A stretch of DNA of 14,605 bases, from NCBI GenBank assembly GCA_002392545.1, contig DGHF01000192.1, positions 1-14,605 of the forward strand, written 5' to 3'. Position numbers and translations under genes: made by a program. Shown in pieces: positions 6,992-13,723 of the stretch. Each line of letters starts with the position of its first letter. Within the stretch, counting starts at the first letter, position 1. The stretch comes from Ruminococcus sp. UBA3855. GTDB lineage: Bacteria; Bacillota; Clostridia; Oscillospirales; Ruminococcaceae. The notes beneath the pieces were generated by a model. That model saw only the letters and a list, made by a program, of their open reading frames with translations, did not search any database and had not been told where the DNA came from.

Positions 6992-8794
6992 TTATTGTGC
7001 CTGAAAACACATTCCGGTGAAGGGAGGCAGAGAAATGACAAATTCGCCGTCATTGCCTTCAATGACTGTTCCGGCAGTATTGGGGCGAGTACCGTTGTAA
7101 ATATCAGCACTGGAATCCATGAGCACAGTCAGACGTTTTGCATCACAGTGCAATATATAATGGTCTTGAGGTGCTCCGGCGAAATTGAACACTCCCACAA
7201 TGGATTCTTTCGAGGAATACCGCTGAATGGCATAACAGCAGGGGTAATTCTGTTTACAGTCTTTCCATTCAAAACCGCCGTCCGTGTAATCACGCTCAAA
7301 AAGTGCGGAATGTTTCAGATACAAATGGTTCAGCTCCATGATATAATGATGGAAAGCGTCATGGATAGGATATTTCAGCATGAACCAATCCTGTTCTCTG
7401 CTTTCATCCCATTCACGGAGCTGACCGATTTCACTCCCCATGAAGTCAAGCATTTTTCCGGCATGGATGGCATTATACATATAAAAAGCCCTTGCCTGAG
7501 CGAATTTCCCGTCATACAGTCCGTGCATTTTCTGTAAAACTGTCGCTTTTCCGTGGACGTTTTCGTCATGCGAGAAGGGGAGAATATAATATTCAGCGTG
7601 GTAATACATCATAGAAAATGTGAGCTTGTCATAATTCCCGAACCGGAACAGGGGGTCAGTCTGGAAATAAGAGAGAGTATCATTCATATAACCCATATCC
7701 CATTTATAATCAAACCCAAGACCGTCACTCCATACAGGAGCTGTTACTTTAGGGAAGTCGGTGGAATCCTCTGCACAAAGCATGACAGTGGGGAAACGTT
7801 CTTTAATGCCGGAATTCATATTTTTGATGAAATTGAGGGCAGATTGATTCACACCGCATTCCCTTTTTCCATGCCAGTAAATCATTCTGCTGATGGCATC
7901 CATCCGCAGACCGTCAAAATGATATTCCTCCAGCCAGTAACAAGCACTTGATTGCAGAAAGCTCTGTACCTCTCCTTTGGAATGAATGAAATTATAGCTT
8001 CCCCATTCGCTTACACTGGAGGAAGTATCAGGGTATTCATAGATGGGTGCGCCGTCGAATTTGGCGAGTCCATAGCTGTCAATTGCAAAATGCACTGGAA
8101 CAAAGTCAAGCAGGACACCAATATGATTCTGATGACATTTATCAATGAAGATTTTGAGCTGTTTTGCTGTGCCGTATCGGGAAGTCGGAGCGAAAAATCC
8201 GGTATTTTGATACCCCCAGCTTTCATCTGCCGGATGTTCCGCAATGGGCATGAGTTCGATATAATTATACCCCATTTTCTTGACATAGGGAATCAGCAAA
8301 TCAGCAAGTTCCTCATAATTGTACCATTCGCCTTTTTCGTCGTCCGGATTTTCTTTTTTCTGTTTCCACGAACCGCAGTGAATCTCATAAATATGCAGAG
8401 GTCTGTCTTTGCAGTCGGTGCGCTGGTGCATCCAGGTGCTGTCATGGAATTTATAATCTGACATATCACGGATGACGGAACAAAAAGCAGGTCTTAAATC
8501 CATCCCGAAGCCGTAGGGGTCGCAGTGTTCCGTATAATTGCCGTCACTGTGCCATATTCTGTATAAATAACGCTGTCCGGCTTTTGCCTGCGGAACAGTC
8601 ACTTCCCAGAAGTGTTCATTGTAACAGTGGTACATTTCCCAGTCCTGCCAGTCGTTGAATTCGCCGACAAGGGTAATTCTGCCTGTGTGGGGAGCATAGA
8701 CCCGAAAGGTATAACCTCCCTCCGTGCATTTGTGTGCGCCCAAGTTCTTGTGAGCATCAAAAACTTTCCCAGTGTAGAAACCATAAATATCCAA
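6992..8794 (-). CDS. glgB: 1,4-alpha-glucan (glycogen) branching enzyme
   Basis: Makes alpha-1,6 branches in glycogen in the cytoplasm (GH13 family). Residues about 25-110 form a CBM48/E-set domain (YTFRVYAP...VGEFNDWQ), and 130-490 the catalytic barrel. Conserved region IV-type markers: YEIHCGSW (136-143), LLDFVPVHF (228-236), GLRMDAIS with nucleophile Asp299, LCAEDST with acid/base Glu342, and FSHDENVHG with Asp410. The 68-residue gap between the last two matches E. coli GlgB. A C-terminal beta domain ends in PPFTGMCF. At 600 residues it lacks the extra N-terminal module of the 730-residue enzymes. The start is a TTG with AAAGG at 6-10 nt; no better in-frame ATG exists before the conserved domain. 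It stands alone, not in a glgCDAP cluster, divergent from a TetR regulator. Confidence 0.93.
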   Translation of the reverse strand: MDIYGFYTGKVFDAHKNLGAHKCTEGGYTFRVYAPHTGRITLVGEFNDWQDWEMYHCYNEHFWEVTVPQAKAGQRYLYRIWHSDGNYTEHCDPYGFGMDLRPAFCSVIRDMSDYKFHDSTWMHQRTDCKDRPLHIYEIHCGSWKQKKENPDDEKGEWYNYEELADLLIPYVKKMGYNYIELMPIAEHPADESWGYQNTGFFAPTSRYGTAKQLKIFIDKCHQNHIGVLLDFVPVHFAIDSYGLAKFDGAPIYEYPDTSSSVSEWGSYNFIHSKGEVQSFLQSSACYWLEEYHFDGLRMDAISRMIYWHGKRECGVNQSALNFIKNMNSGIKERFPTVMLCAEDSTDFPKVTAPVWSDGLGFDYKWDMGYMNDTLSYFQTDPLFRFGNYDKLTFSMMYYHAEYYILPFSHDENVHGKATVLQKMHGLYDGKFAQARAFYMYNAIHAGKMLDFMGSEIGQLREWDESREQDWFMLKYPIHDAFHHYIMELNHLYLKHSALFERDYTDGGFEWKDCKQNYPCCYAIQRYSSKESIVGVFNFAGAPQDHYILHCDAKRLTVLMDSSADIYNGTRPNTAGTVIEGNDGEFVISLPPFTGMCFQAQ

Positions 8795-8837
8795 ATTTAA
8801 CCTTTCCTTTCTTTTTGGGATTTTCAGAAAAAAATAC

Positions 8838-8866
8838 TTGCATCTGTCTGATAAAAATGTTATAAT
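8838..8866 (+). promoter_or_regulatory. Promoter for the TetR regulator (candidate)
   Basis: TTGCAT (8838-8843), a 17-bp spacer and perfect TATAAT (8861-8866) point rightward toward the regulator and would give a leader of about 107 nt containing the 8894-8917 hairpin. A second weaker candidate, TAGACG (8924-8929), 17 bp, TATATT (8947-8952), would give a leader of about 25 nt. Confidence 0.5.
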
Positions 8867-8869
8867 TTA

Positions 8870-8898
8870 ATTATACAGGATTTTGTTCGGGGTTGCAA
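8870..8898 (-). promoter_or_regulatory. Sigma-A-type promoter for glgB
   Basis: On the minus strand TTGCAA (8893-8898), a 17-bp spacer and perfect TATAAT (8870-8875) lie about 70 nt upstream of the glgB start. It faces the rightward promoter at 8838-8866, with the two -10 boxes 3 bp apart, so polymerase should not occupy both at once. Confidence 0.72.
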
Positions 8899-8917
8899 TC
8901 TTCATTTTTAGATTGCA
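8894..8917. promoter_or_regulatory. Inverted repeat, candidate TetR operator
   Basis: Perfect 8-bp arms TGCAATCT (8894-8901) and AGATTGCA (8910-8917) are separated by 8 bp. The left arm overlaps the glgB -35 box, and the repeat lies 64 bp upstream of the regulator gene. This fits an operator through which the adjacent TetR protein could repress glgB and possibly itself. In the rightward RNA the stem extends to 11 pairs with G-U pairs, so an RNA role is also possible. Confidence 0.5.
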
Positions 8918-8980
8918 GTCGGATAGACGACAGATTTTGAAAAACATATATTAAAATCAATGTACAGGAGGGAAATTTTT

Positions 8981-9601
8981 ATGGATTTAAGACAACAGAG
9001 AACACGTAGAAGCATTATCAATGCTTTTCTTGCCTTGCGCAGTGAGAAGCCATTGGAAAAAATCACGGTTCGGGAGCTGACGGACAAAGCTGTCATTCAC
9101 AAGGCGACATTTTACCTGCATTATCATGACATTTACGAACTTTCTGAATCGCTTGAAGAGGAGGTTATCAATGATGTTCTGACTGGACTTTCTGACCCCA
9201 CACAGCTCCTGACCGACACAGAGCGTTTCAATGAGGAGCTGTACTGTCTTCTGATGGCGCATGAGAGCTTACTGAGCATTCTCTATTCCGGAAGCCGTGC
9301 CGGAATGCTGGCAGTACGTCTGGAAAAGCGTCTCAAAGAATACATTTTCAGCAGACATCCTGATTATCGTGACGACCTCGAAAAAAATGTCATTCTCACA
9401 TACCTGATTCATGGTGCGTATCATGCCTACATGCATTACCGTGGCGGAGACACGAAAACTGTTCTCCTGATGATTGATAAAATGGCAGCGACTGTTCTCA
9501 AACTGTACACGGTAGGCGGTGAGCCGGCTGTTCAGCAAGAGCAAAGCAGGGAAGAACCAGAAGAAAAAAAGGAAGATACTGCAAAAGCTGAATCTGTGTG
9601 A
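8981..9601 (+). CDS. TetR/AcrR-family transcriptional regulator
   Basis: A 206-residue DNA-binding regulator. Residues about 8-55 form the TetR N-terminal domain: a first helix (RTRRSIINAFLALRSEK), then the helix-turn-helix ITVRELTDKAVIHKATFYLHYHDIYEL with the family's typical K-x-T-F-Y-x-[HY]-[YF]-x-x-x-x-x-L ending. The C-terminal ligand/dimer domain (about 70-180) is helical and resembles the clostridial TetR_C type without an obvious ligand clue; a charged, probably disordered tail (QQEQSREEPEEKKED) ends the protein. ATG 8981 has AGGAGGG 8 nt upstream; the in-frame extension to 8960 has no site. It is divergent from glgB, sharing a compact control region with an inverted repeat, so control of glgB and itself is a reasonable inference. 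No clear terminator follows. Confidence 0.88.
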   Translation: MDLRQQRTRRSIINAFLALRSEKPLEKITVRELTDKAVIHKATFYLHYHDIYELSESLEEEVINDVLTGLSDPTQLLTDTERFNEELYCLLMAHESLLSILYSGSRAGMLAVRLEKRLKEYIFSRHPDYRDDLEKNVILTYLIHGAYHAYMHYRGGDTKTVLLMIDKMAATVLKLYTVGGEPAVQQEQSREEPEEKKEDTAKAESV

Positions 9602-9719
9602 ACAAATTGTGTCGTTTCTTGTGAATAAATCTCCAATTCGTATGATTGTTTCAAAACAACGTTCATGATATTTGTTAAAACTATACAAAGGTTTTTGACA
9701 GAACAAACAAAAATATAAA

Positions 9720-9738
9720 GTTAATTATTTTAATTAAC
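9720..9738. repeat. AT-only palindrome, possible operator
   Basis: Perfect 8-bp arms GTTAATTA (9720-9727) and TAATTAAC (9731-9738) around TTT. It is too AT-rich and lacks a T-run for a good terminator, and lies 45 bp or more upstream of the first promoter-like element, where a regulator could bind. Confidence 0.4.
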
Positions 9739-9774
9739 GTAATAAAAAACCGATAAAATTTCAAAAAAAATTCA

Positions 9775-9797
9775 TTGCATTTTACAGATGGTATAAA
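9775..9797 (+). promoter_or_regulatory. Upstream extended -10 promoter-like element (P1)
   Basis: CAGATGGTATAA (9785-9796) carries a TGG-TATAAA extended -10. No good -35 lies 17 bp upstream (AATTCA), so activity would depend on the extended -10 or an activator. The same 12-mer recurs in the downstream promoter. Confidence 0.35.
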
Positions 9798-9857
9798 TCG
9801 AGTAGCTGATTTGTGAAATTTTCTAAAAATTTATGTTGGATTTATGTAAAAAACCAG

Positions 9858-9886
9858 TTGCAATTTTAATTTGCAGATGGTATAAT
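9858..9886 (+). promoter_or_regulatory. Main predicted pil operon promoter (P2)
   Basis: TTGCAA (9858-9863), a 17-bp spacer and perfect TATAAT (9881-9886) with an extended TGG upstream. The predicted RNA start is about 60 nt before pilC, leaving a leader with a GAGTAT/ATACTC inverted repeat. Confidence 0.75.
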
Positions 9887-9952
9887 AAAGATACTGGAGT
9901 ATTATGCTAAAATATACTCTCAAGATTCTGAGAACCATTTGGAGGTGGTCGA

Positions 9953-11152
9953 ATGAAAAGTTATACTTATGTTGGTAAGTCCGACAAGACTGGGAAGGCA
10001 GTCAAGGGAACTATCAACGCCGAGGACGAAAAGGACTTTCACAGCCAGGCGAAAGCAAAGGGCATTATAGTCACTTCGTTTGAGGAAAAGTCCATCACGG
10101 GCTCGAAAACAATCAAAAAGTTCAAAACTGAGGAACTGACATTCTGCTGTCGTCAGCTGGCGGCGATGTTGACTTCCGGTCTGACACTGGTTAAGGCGTT
10201 GGACATCCTCAGCAAAGAACAGCCGACCGAAGAAGCAAAACAGGTCTGGCAAGATATTTACGAGAACGTGCAGAAAGGTGAATCCTTCTCGGATTCCATG
10301 TCGAGGTATCGTGGCGTATTTCCGGAATTCCTGATTTCCATGGTTAGTGCCGGCGAATCCTCAGGTCAGTTAGATACGATTATGCAGCGTATGTCTGACC
10401 ATTATCAGAAGGAACAGAAAATGAACAATACCATTAAAGGGGCAATGACATACCCTATCATTTTAGGTTTCCTTTGTATCGCTGTTGTTATTGGTATGTC
10501 TGTTTTCATCCTGCCGACATTTGCAGGTATGTATGAAAGTCCTGAAGATATGCCCACACTGACAAAAGTGTTGATGGGATTTTCTGATTCCTTGATACAT
10601 TATTGGTATGTTTATGTGGCTATCGTTGCAGGTATTGCGTTTGGCATTACCTATTTGTTAAAAATTCCAAGCACCCGATTGAAGTTTGACAAGTTCATCA
10701 TTAAAGGACCGGGGTTTGGTCCTCTGGTTGTCAAGATTTACACAGCACGTTTTTCAAGAACATTTTCTTCCCTGTATTCTTCTGGTATCCCGATGGTAGA
10801 ATGTTTACAGCGTGCATCTGCAATTCTGGGTAACCGTTACATTTCTGAATGTTTCCAGAATGTTATTGACGAAGTAAAGCAGGGCGAGACTCTTGCATCT
10901 TCCATTCAGAGAACAGAAATTTTTGACTCCATGTTCTGTTCTATCATCTTCGTAGGTGAAGAGGCTGGTGCATTGGACAGCATCCTCACAAAGTCTGCTG
11001 ACTACTATGATGATGAAGCAGATACTGCAGTTGGCGCATTGGTTGGTATGTTAGAGCCTGTCATGATTATTATCATGGGTATTGCAGTATGCTTGCTCCT
11101 GATGGCAATCTTCCCCGCATTGTACGGCTCTTTCGATGCAATTGCAGCTTAA
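9953..11152 (+). CDS. pilC: Type IV pilus inner-membrane platform protein PilC (GspF family)
   Basis: A 399-residue polytopic membrane protein that forms the platform on which the assembly ATPase works. The N-terminal cytoplasmic start (SYTYVGKSDKTGKAVKGTINAED) is typical of PilC/GspF. Two GspF domains follow, about 61-190 and 265-390; each has the helical pattern F-x-R-x-L-x-x-[LM]-x-x-[SA]-G-[IL]-x-[LM], seen as FCCRQLAAMLTSGLTLVKAL and FSRTFSSLYSSGIPMVECL, and a G-E-x-[SA]-G motif (GESSG 134-138, GEEAG 335-339). Predicted membrane spans are about 168-190, 217-237 and 366-388. Length is normal (about 400). ATG has GGAGG 7 nt upstream. It is the first gene of the operon and is followed after 34 nt by the PilM-N fusion. 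No PilB or PilT ATPase lies in the window. Confidence 0.93.
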   Translation: MKSYTYVGKSDKTGKAVKGTINAEDEKDFHSQAKAKGIIVTSFEEKSITGSKTIKKFKTEELTFCCRQLAAMLTSGLTLVKALDILSKEQPTEEAKQVWQDIYENVQKGESFSDSMSRYRGVFPEFLISMVSAGESSGQLDTIMQRMSDHYQKEQKMNNTIKGAMTYPIILGFLCIAVVIGMSVFILPTFAGMYESPEDMPTLTKVLMGFSDSLIHYWYVYVAIVAGIAFGITYLLKIPSTRLKFDKFIIKGPGFGPLVVKIYTARFSRTFSSLYSSGIPMVECLQRASAILGNRYISECFQNVIDEVKQGETLASSIQRTEIFDSMFCSIIFVGEEAGALDSILTKSADYYDDEADTAVGALVGMLEPVMIIIMGIAVCLLLMAIFPALYGSFDAIAA

Positions 11153-11186
11153 AAAAACAATCATACACAGAGAGGTGGAAAACTAA

Positions 11187-12842
11187 ATGCTTTCATTTGA
11201 TATCACAGACAGAAAAATCCGTATTATTAAAGGTACGGAAAGCGGCGGCAAAATCAAAATCAGTAGTGCTGCTGAAATTTCTCTGGATGAAGCAGTCATT
11301 GTCAATGGTCATGTAAATGACATTAACCGTGTTGCGGTTATGATTAACCAAGTGCTGAAAGCACAGAACATGCCCGACAAAGAAGCGATTGTTTCGATTG
11401 CTTCCAACCAGACCGTCTTCAAGGAACTTCTGGTAACTCCCAATTCGAAGGAATCAGAATTCATGAAGGAAATTCGTATGCAGTTACAGGTACAAATCAA
11501 TGTTGATGATTCCTACTCCGTTGCTTATGTTATTGTAGGTGACCCTGAGGAGGACGAAACCGGAGAAAGAAAACAGCGTGTATTGGTTACTGCTTGCCCT
11601 TATGATGTGGTAGACTGCTATAAGAGAGTATTCCATATGTTGGGCATTACCCTGAAAACTGTAATGATTGGCTGTAATGCCATCACAAAGGTACTGCTCG
11701 CTGATTCCAAGGTAAAGGCAAAAATGCCGTTGCTGGCTGTGCAGGTTGACACTGACTTTATTTCATTGAATATCTATGAGAACAATCAGCTGTCATTCTC
11801 CCGTTTTGCATCCATTGACCCCGAAGACTACGAGAATCCGGATGATTATGTATTTGAAGCGGTTCTTGAAAATATTGAGCGTATGCTCCAGTTCTCCAGA
11901 AGTCGTAGTGCTGAGGAAATCGAAAATGTCGTGCTTTACGGTGATTTGAATTGTTCCGAAGGTTTGTATGACCGTTTGGTTGAGGAACTGAGTGGTAGTT
12001 CAGGCGATGAGGATGGACTGACTGTTACACAGCTGACAGTACCTCCGCAGATTCATGGTTATCAGTCTCTTGAATTTGCATTGTATGCGAATGCAATCGG
12101 TGCAATGTTCAAGCGTGACAAGGCAACAGAACGGATTGACCTTCTGGAAACTGAAACAAGCACACAGGCAAGAAGTACAAAAGTAGATGATTCTTCACTG
12201 ATTTATGGTGTCATTGGTCTTGGCGTGAGTCTGGTTTGTGTGGTTGGTGTGTTTGCTGCCCTTACAATTATGGACAACAATACCAAAAATGATACGAAAA
12301 AGCTTCGTGACTTCCTTGAATCACCGGATACCGCTGCACAACTGACGCTGTATGATGAACTTCAGGAGCGCAAAACAAAAGTCAATGCCTATGCAGATGC
12401 AATTGACACTGCAAGTGAAGCTTATAAGACACATCCCATTTTGAGCCGTGAGGTATATGAAGCAATTGATGATGCGCTGGTATCCACAGCTACTGTAGAA
12501 AATGTCGGAACTGTTCAGGAAAGTTCTGCTGGAAGTGTCAATTACGAAGACGGTGTGTTTGAAATTCCGGTTTCTGTAATTACAAAAGAAGAATTCTCAC
12601 AGAAATATCCGGCTGCAATGGTACAATATATTTATGACAATTACAGCGATATGTTTGAGAATGTCAATTATACTGGTTACAGCGCAGCACAGGTTGTTCC
12701 AGAAAAGGGGCAGACTCCTGATGGTTCTATCAATGTGAACTTCACATTGGAACTGACTATGAAGTGGAATGAAGCACCTGTTCTTGAAGCAGATGACACA
12801 ACAGATGACACAGCAGAAACTGAAGAAGTTGCAGCTGAATAA
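11187..12842 (+). CDS. PilM-PilN fusion, type IV pilus assembly
   Basis: A 551-residue protein combining two pilus parts usually made separately. Residues 1-310 resemble PilM, an actin-fold cytoplasmic protein: a start of LSFDITDRKIRIIKG, a phosphate-loop-like N-terminus and LLAVQVDTDFISLNIYENNQLSFSRF at 182-207 typical of the second actin-like subdomain. Residues 338-361 are one transmembrane helix, and 362-551 a periplasm-equivalent PilN-like domain with a helical region (LRDFLESPDTAAQLTLYDELQERKTKVNAY) then an alpha/beta part and an acidic tail. Between them sits ERIDLL (315-320), which resembles the INLLP motif by which free PilN binds PilM. ATG has GAGAGGTGG 8 nt upstream. The next gene (PilO-like) follows after 15 nt. 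The PilM half is clear; the PilN half rests on topology and position. Confidence 0.8.
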   Translation: MLSFDITDRKIRIIKGTESGGKIKISSAAEISLDEAVIVNGHVNDINRVAVMINQVLKAQNMPDKEAIVSIASNQTVFKELLVTPNSKESEFMKEIRMQLQVQINVDDSYSVAYVIVGDPEEDETGERKQRVLVTACPYDVVDCYKRVFHMLGITLKTVMIGCNAITKVLLADSKVKAKMPLLAVQVDTDFISLNIYENNQLSFSRFASIDPEDYENPDDYVFEAVLENIERMLQFSRSRSAEEIENVVLYGDLNCSEGLYDRLVEELSGSSGDEDGLTVTQLTVPPQIHGYQSLEFALYANAIGAMFKRDKATERIDLLETETSTQARSTKVDDSSLIYGVIGLGVSLVCVVGVFAALTIMDNNTKNDTKKLRDFLESPDTAAQLTLYDELQERKTKVNAYADAIDTASEAYKTHPILSREVYEAIDDALVSTATVENVGTVQESSAGSVNYEDGVFEIPVSVITKEEFSQKYPAAMVQYIYDNYSDMFENVNYTGYSAAQVVPEKGQTPDGSINVNFTLELTMKWNEAPVLEADDTTDDTAETEEVAAE

Positions 12843-12857
12843 AGGAGGTCGATAACA

Positions 12858-13676
12858 ATGGGTGAAAATATGAGCTATAGAGATAAAATGGTTTTGATTA
12901 TCATTTCTATCGTTGTGATACTGCTGGCTGGTTTCTTCGCACTGATTAAGCCGAAGTACGAGACTCTGGTTGCTGACAAGGCAACTTATGAATCCACAAA
13001 GGCTGATGCGGATGACGTTCAGCGCAAGTTTGATGAAATTCCTGTCTTACAGGATGCTATCAAGTCCACTTATGCAGATGCCAAGTCAACTGCTGCAATC
13101 TTTGTCAATTCTGCTTTGGAAGAAGCAAATAACTCTTTGGTTGTAGATAAGGTTCAGTACCACATTGACCAGTACATTCAGCCGGCAATTGATGAAAGCA
13201 ATCTGAAGATTACTTCCCTCGTTTTGGAAGAACCTTCCGCAGAGGCAATGGAATATTACTATTATGTCCCCAATGCTGTTACTTATTCCTTGTTGGAAGC
13301 TGCTGACGTAAACGGCAATTACAACCAGAAGGTTTCTGATGCAATGCAGGCAGAAACAATTCTTGGTGAACGTGAAACAGCAGAAGTAATGGTAACAACC
13401 GCAGAGATACAGGCAAGTGGCAAGCGTGAAGATATTCTTACTTTTGTTGACAAAATGAAAGAGGATACAAACGCAGTTGCAATTACTACCCTTGGAATTT
13501 CTGATTACACCTTCAGCGGTGGTCTGGAATCCACCACCAGAGAAGAAGTTAATCCTGAAACTGGTGAGGTAACAGTGATTACAGTTGGCCCCACTTCCAC
13601 TGATGGCGATTCTACATTGAATATTACAATTTCCTTCTATGATGCTAAGGAGATTGACGAACCAAAGGTTGACTAA
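12858..13676 (+). CDS. PilO-like type IV pilus assembly protein
   Basis: A 272-residue bitopic membrane protein: a short cytoplasmic N-terminus, one transmembrane helix at about 11-29 (VLIIISIVVILLAGFFALI), a predicted coiled coil of about 33-75, then an extracytoplasmic alpha/beta region. This order, and the place directly after PilM-PilN, is that of PilO, which dimerises with PilN and links the platform to the pilus. A region IQASGKREDILTFVDKMKEDTNAVAITTLGIS near 195-226 looks like the PilO ferredoxin-like core (a G-x-x-x-x-[IL]-x-x-F-[IVL] segment). Sequence identity to known PilO looks low, so the call relies on architecture and synteny. AAAGGAGG lies 9 nt before ATG; the gap to the previous gene is 15 nt, implying coupled translation. 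Confidence 0.72.
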   Translation: MGENMSYRDKMVLIIISIVVILLAGFFALIKPKYETLVADKATYESTKADADDVQRKFDEIPVLQDAIKSTYADAKSTAAIFVNSALEEANNSLVVDKVQYHIDQYIQPAIDESNLKITSLVLEEPSAEAMEYYYYVPNAVTYSLLEAADVNGNYNQKVSDAMQAETILGERETAEVMVTTAEIQASGKREDILTFVDKMKEDTNAVAITTLGISDYTFSGGLESTTREEVNPETGEVTVITVGPTSTDGDSTLNITISFYDAKEIDEPKVD

Positions 13677-13723
13677 GTAAGAGGTAAGACAAAAGACACT
13701 TCATCAGAAAGGTGGTTAGAAGG

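Larger units (their letters stand above)
9602..9952. other. AT-rich control region upstream of the pilus operon
   Basis: This 351-bp gap holds no supportable gene. It contains, in order: a weak AAAAC/GTTTT stem (9677-9695) that could be a poor terminator for the TetR gene; a perfect 19-bp palindrome (9720-9738); an extended -10 element (9785-9797); the main predicted pil promoter (9858-9886); and a 6-bp inverted repeat GAGTAT/ATACTC (9897-9919) in the predicted leader. Confidence 0.6.

Noticed and set aside
6977..7537. 186-codon plus-strand frame at the start of the glgB region
   Set aside because: Lies opposite glgB, whose catalytic motifs are clear, and begins inside the terminator region.
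7952..8461. 169-codon plus-strand frame
   Set aside because: Antisense shadow of the conserved glgB catalytic domain.
9269..9706. 145-codon minus-strand frame across the TetR 3' end
   Set aside because: Opposite a well-supported TetR gene; no family resemblance or ribosome site.
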